33,375 nt of DNA from SAR86 cluster bacterium. Lineage in GTDB: Bacteria > Pseudomonadota > Gammaproteobacteria > Magnimaribacterales > D2472. Made by a program: the position numbers and the translations under genes. Shown in pieces: positions 8,495-18,091 of the stretch (position 1 is its first letter; each line of letters begins with the position of its first letter). Location: NCBI GenBank assembly GCA_018607365.1, contig JABBBT010000055.1, positions 1-33,375 on the forward strand. The letters are read 5' to 3'. The notes beneath the pieces are model-generated. The model searched no databases. It saw nothing but the letters and a program-made list of their open reading frames with translations, and was not told the origin of the DNA.

Positions 8495-10903
8495 ATGAAA
8501 GAAATAAAATCAGATCTCCCTTTAATACCTTTAAGAGACGTTGTAGTCTTTCCTGGTATTGTTACTACACTATTTGTTGGAAGGCCCAAATCTATTGAGG
8601 CTTTAAATATAGCAATGTCTTCCAATAAAAAGCTGGTTCTTGTTAGCCAAATTGATCCTGCTCTTGAGAATCCAGAATTTGATGATTTATACAAAAGCGC
8701 ATCTATCAGCAACCTTCTTCAATTAATTAAACTGCCTGATGGGACTATGAAAGTTCTTGTAGAGGGTTTCAAGAGGTGCTCAATAGAAAGTATTCATGAA
8801 AAAGAAGGCTATGATATTGCAAGAGTTATTACTATAGATGATATTCCTTTAAAAGAAGCAGACTCTTCTAATCTAGTAAGGTTTATTAAAGCTAAATTTG
8901 AAGATTACATTGGAATAACAAAAAGAATACCCCCTGAGATTGTATCTACAGTTGACTCACTAGATGATTTATCAAAGTTAATAGATACCATAACCGGCCA
9001 TCTCCCAATTGAAACAGCAAAAAAACAAGAAATACTTGAGATACCTGATTTAAAAGACAGATCAGAAAAGGTTTTAATGTTTATTGAATCCCAACTTGAT
9101 GTTATTGACGTAGAGAAGAAAATCAGAGAACGTGTGAAAAAACAGATGGAAAAATCTCAAAGAGAATACTATCTAAATGAGCAAATTAAGGCTGCACAAA
9201 AAGAGCTTGGAGAGATTGGTGAAGAAGGAGATGAGCTAGAGGAGTTAGAAGAAAAAATTAATAAGGTTGGAATGCCTAAAGATGCTCTTAAAAAAGCAAA
9301 AAGTGAGCTGGCTAAGTTTAAGCATATGTCTCCATCATCTGCAGAAGCATCTGTTATAAGATCCTATCTTGATTGTTTGGTTGATGTGCCATGGAAAAAG
9401 AAATCCAAAGTAAAGTCAGACATTCAGGCATCTCTTGATATCTTAGAGCAGGATCATTATGGACTTGAAGAGGTTAAAGAAAGAATTATTGAGTATCTTG
9501 CCGTCCAAAAAAGAGTTAAATCCATGAAGGCTCCAGTTTTATGTCTAGTTGGCCCTCCGGGAGTTGGAAAAACCTCACTTGGTGAATCCATAGCCAGGGC
9601 TACGAATAGAAAATTTGTAAGAATGTCTCTAGGCGGAGTCAGAGATGAGTCGGAAATTAGAGGACATAGAAGAACCTACATAGGCTCAATGCCAGGAAAA
9701 ATAATTCAAAAACTTTCAAAGGTTGGTGTAAAAAATCCTCTATTTTTATTAGATGAAATTGATAAAATTGGGATGGACCACAGGGGTGATCCAGCATCTG
9801 CATTGTTGGAAGTTTTAGATCCAGAGCAAAATAATACTTTTAGTGATCATTACTTGGAGGTTGATTATGACCTTTCAGAGGTAATGTTTGTTTGCACAGC
9901 TAATAGTTTGAATATCCCTACGCCTTTATTAGATAGAATGGAAATTATTAGAATCCCGGGTTACATAGAAGATGAAAAACTCAACATTGCTTCTAAATAT
10001 TTATTACCTAAGCAAATGGAAAGGAATGGTTTAGCGGACAATGAGATAAAATTACAAAAAGAAGTAATCCTCTCTTTAATTAGATATTACACAAGAGAAG
10101 CTGGCGTAAGAGGCCTAGAAAGACAGATTGCAAAGATCCTAAGAAAGGTAGTTAAAGAAAGACTCTTATCCAAAAAAGTTATTTCCAAACCAACATCAAT
10201 TACTGAAAAAAACCTTGAGACATTCTCTGGGGTTAAAAAGTTTAAATTTGGTATAGCCGAAAAAGACAATGCTGTTGGTCAAGTAACTGGCTTGGCATGG
10301 ACTGAGGTTGGCGGAGAACTGTTAACTATAGAAGCTTCCCACATTGCCGGTAAGGGCAACATTATAAAAACTGGATCACTTGGTGATGTAATGCAAGAAT
10401 CAATTCAGGCAGCTCTTACAGTGGTAAGGTCTCGAGCAGATTCTCTTGGTATAAAGCCAGATTTCTATGAAAAATATGATGTACATATTCATGTTCCAGA
10501 AGGAGCAACACCAAAAGATGGCCCAAGTGCTGGTGGTGGAATGGCAATATCTTTAATTTCAGCATTTACAGGAATTCCAGTAAAGGCAGATACTGCAATG
10601 ACTGGAGAGATAACTTTAAGAGGTCAAATCTTAAAAATAGGTGGGCTTAAAGAAAAGCTATTAGCTGCGAAAAGAGGCGGAATTAAAAATGTAATTATTC
10701 CTAAGGAAAATGAAGCAGACCTTCAAGAGATACCTAAACAGATAACAAACTCGCTGAATATAATTCCAGTTGAGTGGATAGATGAAGTTATTTCTCATGC
10801 TCTTTTAAGAGAGCCTTCACCAATAAGAAAAAGCGCTTCAAGTATAAAAAATAAAGCTACTAAAAAATCCAACACGAAACAGGAAAATAACCAAGCACAC
10901 TAA
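8495..10903 (+). CDS. lon: ATP-dependent Lon protease
   Basis: Lon N-domain PLIPLRDVVVFPG, AAA+ GPPGVGKTSLGESIA, catalytic PKDGPSAGGGMA. Confidence 0.98.
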   Translation: MKEIKSDLPLIPLRDVVVFPGIVTTLFVGRPKSIEALNIAMSSNKKLVLVSQIDPALENPEFDDLYKSASISNLLQLIKLPDGTMKVLVEGFKRCSIESIHEKEGYDIARVITIDDIPLKEADSSNLVRFIKAKFEDYIGITKRIPPEIVSTVDSLDDLSKLIDTITGHLPIETAKKQEILEIPDLKDRSEKVLMFIESQLDVIDVEKKIRERVKKQMEKSQREYYLNEQIKAAQKELGEIGEEGDELEELEEKINKVGMPKDALKKAKSELAKFKHMSPSSAEASVIRSYLDCLVDVPWKKKSKVKSDIQASLDILEQDHYGLEEVKERIIEYLAVQKRVKSMKAPVLCLVGPPGVGKTSLGESIARATNRKFVRMSLGGVRDESEIRGHRRTYIGSMPGKIIQKLSKVGVKNPLFLLDEIDKIGMDHRGDPASALLEVLDPEQNNTFSDHYLEVDYDLSEVMFVCTANSLNIPTPLLDRMEIIRIPGYIEDEKLNIASKYLLPKQMERNGLADNEIKLQKEVILSLIRYYTREAGVRGLERQIAKILRKVVKERLLSKKVISKPTSITEKNLETFSGVKKFKFGIAEKDNAVGQVTGLAWTEVGGELLTIEASHIAGKGNIIKTGSLGDVMQESIQAALTVVRSRADSLGIKPDFYEKYDVHIHVPEGATPKDGPSAGGGMAISLISAFTGIPVKADTAMTGEITLRGQILKIGGLKEKLLAAKRGGIKNVIIPKENEADLQEIPKQITNSLNIIPVEWIDEVISHALLREPSPIRKSASSIKNKATKKSNTKQENNQAH

Positions 10904-10943
10904 AACCCTTTATTTACTTGACTTTTAGCCTTAAAAGGCTTTT

Positions 10944-10988
10944 CATAGAGGGGTATTTATTAAATAAATTTACATAGAGGAGTATTTA
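10944..10988 (+). repeat. Two 16-nt near-identical direct repeats flanking a short palindrome in the hupB leader
   Basis: CATAGAGGGGTATTTA (10944-10959) and CATAGAGGAGTATTTA (10973-10988), 15/16 identical; ATTTATT-A-AATAAAT inverted repeat at 10955-10969. The second copy holds the hupB Shine-Dalgarno. Confidence 0.8.
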
Positions 10989-10990
10989 AT

Positions 10991-11269
10991 ATGAATAAAT
11001 CAGACTTAATTGATGCAGTAGCAGGTGATGCTGATATATCTAAAGCTTCAGCAGGCAGAGCTGTTGATGCAGTTTTAGGTGGAATCGGTGATGCTTTAGG
11101 TAATGGTGATTCAGTATCACTAGTTGGTTTTGGAACATTTTCAGTAAGGCATAGAGCTGCTAGAGAGGGTAGAAATCCTCAGACTGGCGCATCAATGCAT
11201 ATTGCTGCTTCTAAAGTTCCAGGTTTTAAAGCTGGTAAAGGTCTTAAAGATAAGGTCAAAGCTAGTTAA
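10991..11269 (+). CDS. hupB: DNA-binding protein HU-beta
   Basis: [11 protein letters not shown]..., [26 protein letters not shown] signature; located between lon and ppiD as in E. coli. Confidence 0.96.
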   Translation: MNKSDLIDAVAGDADISKASAGRAVDAVLGGIGDALGNGDSVSLVGFGTFSVRHRAAREGRNPQTGASMHIAASKVPGFKAGKGLKDKVKAS

Positions 11270-11283
11270 GTTTTTTTAACTTT

Positions 11284-11312
11284 AAAAAAGGGTGCTTCCG
11301 CACCCTTTTTTT
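11284..11312 (+). terminator. Rho-independent terminator after hupB
   Basis: AAAAAAGGGTGC-TTCC-GCACCCTTTTTTT hairpin with T-tract. Confidence 0.93.
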
Positions 11313-11330
11313 ATTTATAATATTGTCATT

Positions 11331-13214
11331 ATGCTTGAATCACTCAGAAATTTTTTAACGGGACCAAGATTATTTATTGTAATTGCAGCATGCACATTAC
11401 CATTTGTATTTTTAGGTTCAACATCACTACTCAATCAAACTTCAACATCTTTAGGTTCTGTAAACGGAGAGACTGTTACAGAATCAGATTTTCAGGTTGC
11501 ATCTAATATAACAATTCAACGATTTAAAAGTATGTATGGAGAGGACTTCGATTTCTCTATGCTTGATGAAGACATACAATTAAGTCAAATTAAAAATGAG
11601 TTGATTGTTCAAAAGTCCTTGCTATCTCAGGCTAGATCACTTGGTTTAATTAACGAGACCACAAGAGAGTTTGCTAAAAAACAGATAATGACCAATCCAG
11701 TTTTTCAAATAGATGGTCAATTTAATGAAAATATTTATGAAGCTCAAGTGAATGCAAGTGGGCATACCAAAGAGAGCTACATTAAACTAACAACTGATTT
11801 AATTGCAACAGAGTTGTTTAGAAACTCTATAACCTCCGAGCCTTTTTCAACCCAAGATGAGGTTATGCAGATAGCTAATCTTCTTGAGCAAACATTAAAT
11901 ATAGATTTTATAAAAATAGATTCTGAATCTTTGCAATCTAATATAGCTAATACAAAGGATGAGCTAGAGGAATTTTATAGCGAAAATGAATATATGTTTT
12001 ATTCAGATGAGCAAAGAAAATTTGAATATATTCTTTTAACACCTGAAGACTATAAATCTAAAGTAGTCGTTCCAGATAACTATATAAATGATAGTTACGA
12101 TGACTACTTATCAAAAGCAGGCGAAAGAAATCAAATTCGTATTTCACACATAATGATTGATAAGATTAACTATGATAATGATGGTGCTGCCTTTAATGCT
12201 ATACAAGAGATAGAATCACAGTTGCTAGGCGGTGCTGGCTTCAGTGAGCTAGCATCTAAATATAGTGATGACCTTGCTTCCAAAGAAAATGGAGGTGATT
12301 TAGAGTATTTTTCTCCTGATTTTTTTGAAGTTAAATTTGCAGAGGCTGTAAAAGATTTAAGACTGAATGATATTAGTGAAATTGTCGAATTAGACACGGC
12401 ATTTCATATCATCAAAGTTACTGAATATGAGGAAGCTGAAGTTTTATCTTTTGAAGATATGAAAGATAGCATATCTTCCAATTTAGTAGATTCTGAGGCT
12501 CTGGCTTTAATGAAAGATGACTATGATATTGCATATGACCTCATCGATAGTAATTCTTCTATTGGCGCCATTTCAAATGCATTATCTGCCAATATTCTTG
12601 AGAGTGACTTTCTTGCTTTAAATAATTTTATTAGTGAGAATTTTGATTCAAGAGTAAGAGATTATATTTTCTCACCAGACACGCAAGAAAACGTACCATT
12701 TGCAATAGATTTAGAGGAAAGCATTCTGGTAGTGTCTTTAAAAGAGATAAATAAATCTTCTCTAAAAGACTTAGAGTCAGTTTCTCTTGATGTTAATAGA
12801 ATGCTCTCATCAAAGAAAGGTAAAGAAAAGCAGTTAATGCTTACAGCAGAAATTGAGTTATCAAAATCTGATGGAACCTCTGATGACTTCATATCAGCAT
12901 ATCCGTATGTAACTAAAGATAGTTTTGTTAACATTAATCGAAATTCATCATTAATGCCGCAAGAAATTATTTTTCAGGCATTTCAACAATCTGAAGGAGA
13001 TAGTATTACTTTGGTAGCCAATAATAATGATACTTATATTCTAGATATTGTTAATGTGAATAAACCCTCTGATGAATCTATATCAGATCTTTTAGAAGAA
13101 TATAAGGGATTTTCTAAAGAGCTTATTTCAAATAAAATTTCTGAGGTTGTTAGCAGTGAGGTTTTTGATACAGCTAACGTTAAATTAAATAATATAATTT
13201 TTACAAATGAATAA
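11331..13214 (+). CDS. ppiD: Peptidyl-prolyl cis-trans isomerase PpiD (SurA_N-like + parvulin)
   Basis: N-terminal membrane anchor, VNGETVTESDFQ, parvulin IRISHIMID...FSELASKYSDD...GGDLEYF. The ORF-track start (GTG 11292) lies inside the terminator; the ATG at 11331 is used. Confidence 0.9.
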   Translation: MLESLRNFLTGPRLFIVIAACTLPFVFLGSTSLLNQTSTSLGSVNGETVTESDFQVASNITIQRFKSMYGEDFDFSMLDEDIQLSQIKNELIVQKSLLSQARSLGLINETTREFAKKQIMTNPVFQIDGQFNENIYEAQVNASGHTKESYIKLTTDLIATELFRNSITSEPFSTQDEVMQIANLLEQTLNIDFIKIDSESLQSNIANTKDELEEFYSENEYMFYSDEQRKFEYILLTPEDYKSKVVVPDNYINDSYDDYLSKAGERNQIRISHIMIDKINYDNDGAAFNAIQEIESQLLGGAGFSELASKYSDDLASKENGGDLEYFSPDFFEVKFAEAVKDLRLNDISEIVELDTAFHIIKVTEYEEAEVLSFEDMKDSISSNLVDSEALALMKDDYDIAYDLIDSNSSIGAISNALSANILESDFLALNNFISENFDSRVRDYIFSPDTQENVPFAIDLEESILVVSLKEINKSSLKDLESVSLDVNRMLSSKKGKEKQLMLTAEIELSKSDGTSDDFISAYPYVTKDSFVNINRNSSLMPQEIIFQAFQQSEGDSITLVANNNDTYILDIVNVNKPSDESISDLLEEYKGFSKELISNKISEVVSSEVFDTANVKLNNIIFTNE

Positions 13215-14832
13215 AATACTACTTTCTTTTCTATCACTAGTCCTAATAATTAGTTGCTCAAAAAGTGTATCTCCAGTGGATACAGGTCTTGAGAATCAGA
13301 CTTTTCACTTTGGTAATGGCTCTGAACCTCAGGGAATCGACCCTCACATTGTGACAGGAGTCCCTGAGCATCATCTTTTGATTGCTCTTTGCGAAGGTCT
13401 TACTACTTCCAATCCAAGAGGAGGAGAAAGTCTTGCAGGAGCTGCTGAGTCTTGGGATATTAGCGAAGACGGAAGAATCTATACTTTTAACTTACAAAAA
13501 AATGGAAAGTGGTCAAATGGAGATTCTGTAACAGCTCAGGATTTTGTTTGGTCTTGGATGAGAGTGCTTACGCCTTCTCTTGGGTCTCAGTATCCTGATA
13601 TGCTTTATTATGTTGAGGGAGCCCAAGAATATCATTCACATGACAGCTCTCAAGGAGAAGCGCAGCCGTCATTTGATACCGTGGGTGTCAAGGCCTTGGA
13701 TGACCATACGCTTGAGGTCACACTTAACAACCCAACACCTTTTTTCTTAGGTCTACTTAGTCACTACAGCACATGGCCAGTTCATAAGGAAACGGTTTTA
13801 AAACATGGTTCAATTGATGACAGGAATGGTCAATGGACTCGACCTGGTAATTTTGTCTGTAATGGCGCATTTCAATTAAAGTCATGGGAACTAAATAGCA
13901 GAATTATTGTTGAAAAAAACCCAATGTACTGGGACGCAAATACAGTTGGATTAAATGAAATACATTACTATCCTGTTCAAAATGTTATGACGGAAGATAG
14001 AATGTTTAGAGCAGGGCAGCTTCATGTCACTAGCACATTACCTTCTCAAAAATGTCCTGTTTATATCGAAGAAAAAAATCCTGATTTAAGAATTGATCCT
14101 TATATGGGAACATATTTTTACAGATTAAATACGAAGCATCCTGTCTTGCAAGATCCTAAAGTTAGAAGGGCATTAGCTTTTTCGATTGATAGAAAACAGC
14201 TTGTTGATAAGGTTACTAAATGTGGCCAGATACCCGCTTATTCCTTTACACCACCAGGTTCAAATGGATATGAACCTGATACATCAATTACTTTTGATCC
14301 AGAATATGCAAAATCCCTACTAAAAGAGGCTGGTTATGATGAAAATAACCCATTTCCTGAACTTGAAATACTATTCAACACAAATGAAGATCATAGAAAG
14401 ATTGCATTGGCTATTCAACAGATGTGGCAGCAAAATTTAGGCGTTCAAATCAAATTGGTTAACCAAGATTGGAAAGTTTATTTAAACAGAGAGATGATCG
14501 GTGACTTTGAGGTCTCAAGGGCTGGTTGGATTGGTGATTATGAGGATCCAAATACTTTTCTAGATACTCTTAGACCTAATAGAGGAAATAATAAGACTGG
14601 TTGGGCTAATGCCGAATACGATTCGTTAGTAGAGAAAGCTAACGAAACACAAGATCAGGCTAAGAGGTATGACTTGTTAAATACGGCTGAAAAAATTCTT
14701 ATTGATGAAATGCCAATTATTCCCCTTTATACTTATGTACGTTCTTATCAGCTTTCACCAGATGTTAAAGGGTACTATCCTAATTATCTAGACCATCATC
14801 ACCCAAAATATATTTATTTAGAAAGAGATTAA
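13207..14832 (+). CDS. oppA: Peptide ABC transporter substrate-binding lipoprotein (OppA/SBP_bac_5 family)
   Basis: Lipobox LIISC at N-terminus; SBP_bac_5 features GTGNGSEPQGIDPH-type start (FGNGSEPQGIDPHIV), GRIYTFNLQKNGKWSNGDSVTAQDFVWSW. Confidence 0.88.
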   Translation: MNKILLSFLSLVLIISCSKSVSPVDTGLENQTFHFGNGSEPQGIDPHIVTGVPEHHLLIALCEGLTTSNPRGGESLAGAAESWDISEDGRIYTFNLQKNGKWSNGDSVTAQDFVWSWMRVLTPSLGSQYPDMLYYVEGAQEYHSHDSSQGEAQPSFDTVGVKALDDHTLEVTLNNPTPFFLGLLSHYSTWPVHKETVLKHGSIDDRNGQWTRPGNFVCNGAFQLKSWELNSRIIVEKNPMYWDANTVGLNEIHYYPVQNVMTEDRMFRAGQLHVTSTLPSQKCPVYIEEKNPDLRIDPYMGTYFYRLNTKHPVLQDPKVRRALAFSIDRKQLVDKVTKCGQIPAYSFTPPGSNGYEPDTSITFDPEYAKSLLKEAGYDENNPFPELEILFNTNEDHRKIALAIQQMWQQNLGVQIKLVNQDWKVYLNREMIGDFEVSRAGWIGDYEDPNTFLDTLRPNRGNNKTGWANAEYDSLVEKANETQDQAKRYDLLNTAEKILIDEMPIIPLYTYVRSYQLSPDVKGYYPNYLDHHHPKYIYLERD

Positions 14833-14841
14833 AAAAACTAG

Positions 14842-15762
14842 ATGCTAGCTATTTTTATTAAAAGAGTTTTTATGGCTATCCCAGTGTTACTAGCTGTGGC
14901 TACTATGACATTTTTTTTAATTAAATTAGCTCCTGGTGGCCCATTTGATGCTGAAAAAGCAGTCTCACCTCAAGTGCTTAAAAATCTTAATGCTGTATAT
15001 AACTTAGATGCATCTGAGTGGGAGCAATATACTGACTATATGACTGGTGTTATTCAGGGTGATTTTGGTCCATCTTTTAAATACCCTGGAAGGTCTGTAA
15101 CTGAGATGATTGCCAGTGGTCTTCCAATTACTTTTGAATTAGCTATGTATGCAATACTTATTGCGCTTGTGATTGGTGTGTTATCTGGTGTTCTTGCTGC
15201 ATTAAAAAGAAATACCATGTTAGATTTTATACCTATGGCAATTGCAATGATTGGAATATGCGTGCCAACTTTTTTAATGGGCCCATTATTAGTTTTAATT
15301 TTTGGGATCCAGTTAGAGCTTCTTCCTGTTGCAGGATGGGGGCAACTGGCTGGAGATAAGATACTCCCATCGATAACACTTGGTTTTGCCTATGCTGCTT
15401 ATATTGCAAGATTAAGTAGAGGAGGAATGTTGGAAGTCCTAAATCAAGATTTTATAAGGACTGCTAGAGCAAAGGGTCTGACCGAAAGAATGGTAGTTAT
15501 AAAGCATGCAATGCAGGGCGGGTTAATACCTGTTGTGTCTTTTTTAGGGCCAGCAATCGCAGGTTTATTAGCAGGCTCATTTGTTGTAGAGACAATTTTT
15601 CAGATTCCCGGACTTGGAAGGTTTTATGTTGAAGCTGCACTTAACAGAGATTACACAATGATCCTAGGTACTACGATTTTCTTTTCAGCAATGATCGTCT
15701 TTTTTAATCTTATTTCTGATTTAGCTTCTTTATGGCTAAATCCAAGATCTAGGGATGTTTGA
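14842..15762 (+). CDS. oppB: Peptide ABC transporter permease (OppB family)
   Basis: Multiple TM segments, permease loop YAAYIARLSRGGMLEVLNQDFIRTARAKGL. Confidence 0.93.
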   Translation: MLAIFIKRVFMAIPVLLAVATMTFFLIKLAPGGPFDAEKAVSPQVLKNLNAVYNLDASEWEQYTDYMTGVIQGDFGPSFKYPGRSVTEMIASGLPITFELAMYAILIALVIGVLSGVLAALKRNTMLDFIPMAIAMIGICVPTFLMGPLLVLIFGIQLELLPVAGWGQLAGDKILPSITLGFAYAAYIARLSRGGMLEVLNQDFIRTARAKGLTERMVVIKHAMQGGLIPVVSFLGPAIAGLLAGSFVVETIFQIPGLGRFYVEAALNRDYTMILGTTIFFSAMIVFFNLISDLASLWLNPRSRDV

Positions 15763-16616
15763 TGAGCAGTAACTCTTCCCTATGGTCAGATGCTATATAT
15801 CGTCTAACACGAAATAAAGCTGCAATGATAGGTGGTGGTATTTTAGTAGCATTAATAACATGTGCTTTGCTAGCTCCATGGATTGCTCCTTACTCTTATT
15901 CATATCAGGATCTTGATTTAGGCGCATCACCTCCTTCAGCTGAACATCTACTTGGCACAGATATACTTGGAAGAGACTTATTAAGCAGGATTCTATATGG
16001 CGCTAGAGTTTCACTTTTAGTTGGTTTTGTAGCAACTGGGGTTGCTTTAGTTATCGGTGTTTCATGGGGTATTATTGCAGGATTTTTTGGTGGAAGAGTG
16101 GATTCCATCATGATGCGCATAGTTGATATTTTATATGGTCTCCCTTTTATTATTTTTGTAATACTCCTTATGGTTATTTTTGGTAGTAATCTTTGGTTAT
16201 TATTTGGTGCAATTGGAGCGGTAGAGTGGCTAACTATGTCTAGAATAGTCCGTGGCCAGGTTATTGGTTTAAAAAATCAAGAATTTGTTCTCGCAGCAAA
16301 AGCGATGGGTGTTAGTAACTTTTCAATGTTTAAGAGACATCTGCTTCCAAATATCTTAGGCCCTATAGCTGTTTATGCCACCTTAACAATCCCTCAAGTC
16401 ATGCTGCTTGAAAGTTTCTTAAGCTTCCTTGGGCTTGGCATTCAGCCTCCAATGAGTAGCTGGGGAACTTTGATTAAAGATGGAGTAGAGTCAATGGAAG
16501 AGTATGGCTGGTTATTAATTTATCCAGGGTTAACTTTTACCATTACTTTGTTTGCACTTAATTTCTTTGGTGATGGTCTTAGAGATGCTCTAGATCCTAA
16601 AACAACTGATAATTAA
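15762..16616 (+). CDS. oppC: Peptide ABC transporter permease (OppC family)
   Basis: GTDILGRDLLSRILYGARVSL, EWLTMSRIVRGQVIGLKNQEFVLAAKAMG. ATG at 15762 (TGATG overlap with oppB) preferred over the TTG at 15759. Confidence 0.93.
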   Translation: MSSNSSLWSDAIYRLTRNKAAMIGGGILVALITCALLAPWIAPYSYSYQDLDLGASPPSAEHLLGTDILGRDLLSRILYGARVSLLVGFVATGVALVIGVSWGIIAGFFGGRVDSIMMRIVDILYGLPFIIFVILLMVIFGSNLWLLFGAIGAVEWLTMSRIVRGQVIGLKNQEFVLAAKAMGVSNFSMFKRHLLPNILGPIAVYATLTIPQVMLLESFLSFLGLGIQPPMSSWGTLIKDGVESMEEYGWLLIYPGLTFTITLFALNFFGDGLRDALDPKTTDN

Positions 16617-18091
16617 AAAGCCCTTATTGCGACTTTAATTATTTGCCCTGGCATAAGCTGAGCATCTTTAAATTCATTTATATCTTTTATGCTTTTAATG
16701 GTTACATCAAACAGTTCAGATATTTTATATAAATTATCTCCCTGTTTAACTGAGTAAAGAATCGTTCTTTTTTTAGATTCTATATTTCTATGAATGTTTT
16801 TATTGCCAATTGTTAGTTGCTGTCCCAGCTGAAGATAAGAGGACTCTGATAAAGAATTTATCCTTAAGAGATCTTTAATAGGAATACCATATTTTTTTGA
16901 AATATCCCATAAAGTATCTCCTTCTGAAACTATATGCATTTCATATGGAATAAAGTTATTGGTTTTCATTTTACTTAAAGGAATTAACAAAGTGTCATTA
17001 ATCGATAACAAATCACTTTCTATATAGTTGATTTCTTTGATAATTCTTACCTCTGTATCATATTTACTAGCTAAACTCCAAAGGTTATCTCCAGAAGAGA
17101 CTACATGCGAAATCCAATTAATTTGATTAACATTCTCAAATGGGCTGTTTGGATCATCAAGAAGAAAGGCTTTATCAGTAGGAATATAAAATACACTCTT
17201 ATCTTTTGGCGCAGATGCCCATTTGGTATACCCTGCATTTAACTTGTAGAGAAGCTCTGGTTTAATATCTAAGTATTCGCTAAGAGTCATAATTTCAACC
17301 TGGCCAGGTATTTCAACTTTTTGTACAACTGAATCAATTGGAATATCTGGAAGATCAATTCCATATTTTTCTGCATTAAAAACTAATTCTCTTATTGCTA
17401 TGTACTTTGGAATATATTCTGTAACCTGTTTCGAAAGATTTAGGGAGAAGAAATCAGTATTTAATCCCTGTCGTTTATTTTTTCTTATTTGCCTATCTAG
17501 GTATGTGGGACCAGCATTATAAGCAGCTAAAGCAAGGTAGATATCATTATCGAATCTTTCAAATAAATATTTGAAATACCCAATAGCAGCATGAGTCGAT
17601 CTATAGGGATCATGCCTATCTTCAGACCACCATGTTTTTTCTAAATTAAACAGCCTTCCAGTTTTTGGCATAAATTGCCAAAGACCAACTGCTCCAGAAG
17701 GTGAGATTGAAAAGGGGTCATAGTTACTTTCAATAAAAGGTATAAATGCAAGTTCTACAGGCAAATTTGCTGCTTCAAGCTCTTGAACTACATAGTAAAT
17801 AAAATAGTATGACTTATTTAGATACTCATTGAATTTATCAATATCTTTTATATGGTTATTCATAAATAACAAAGCTTGATCGTTAATAACTATTTCTGAA
17901 TCCTGCAATGACTTATTTACAATATATTCCCAAATATCTTCAGGAAGCTCTTCTTCTAATGGCTGTTTTATTTCATCAACTGCAAGCGATGGAGTTGAAT
18001 CTTCATTAATTTCAATAGGGGTGCTTAAGTTTGTAGTTTGACAGCTTGCGAGAAGACACAGTGCTAAAGTAACTAGTAATTGTCTTTCCAT
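16613..18091 (-). CDS. mltD: Membrane-bound lytic murein transglycosylase D-like lipoprotein with LysM repeats
   Basis: Lipobox LLASC; SLT domain ESNYDPFSISPSGAVGLWQFMPKTG and ALAAYNAGP; three LysM-type repeats (VVSSGDNLWSLASKY, IVSEGDTLWDISKKY, SVKQGDNLYKISELF). Confidence 0.92.
   Translation of the reverse strand: MERQLLVTLALCLLASCQTTNLSTPIEINEDSTPSLAVDEIKQPLEEELPEDIWEYIVNKSLQDSEIVINDQALLFMNNHIKDIDKFNEYLNKSYYFIYYVVQELEAANLPVELAFIPFIESNYDPFSISPSGAVGLWQFMPKTGRLFNLEKTWWSEDRHDPYRSTHAAIGYFKYLFERFDNDIYLALAAYNAGPTYLDRQIRKNKRQGLNTDFFSLNLSKQVTEYIPKYIAIRELVFNAEKYGIDLPDIPIDSVVQKVEIPGQVEIMTLSEYLDIKPELLYKLNAGYTKWASAPKDKSVFYIPTDKAFLLDDPNSPFENVNQINWISHVVSSGDNLWSLASKYDTEVRIIKEINYIESDLLSINDTLLIPLSKMKTNNFIPYEMHIVSEGDTLWDISKKYGIPIKDLLRINSLSESSYLQLGQQLTIGNKNIHRNIESKKRTILYSVKQGDNLYKISELFDVTIKSIKDINEFKDAQLMPGQIIKVAIRAF

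Noticed and set aside
10927-10947. AGCCTT-AA-AAGGCT followed by TTTT as a lon terminator
   Set aside because: Short stem with a 2-nt loop that would have to open; T-tract only four nt. Too weak to call as a terminator.
12662-12934. 90-aa antisense ORF within ppiD
   Set aside because: No motif; the ppiD reading frame is well supported on the other strand.
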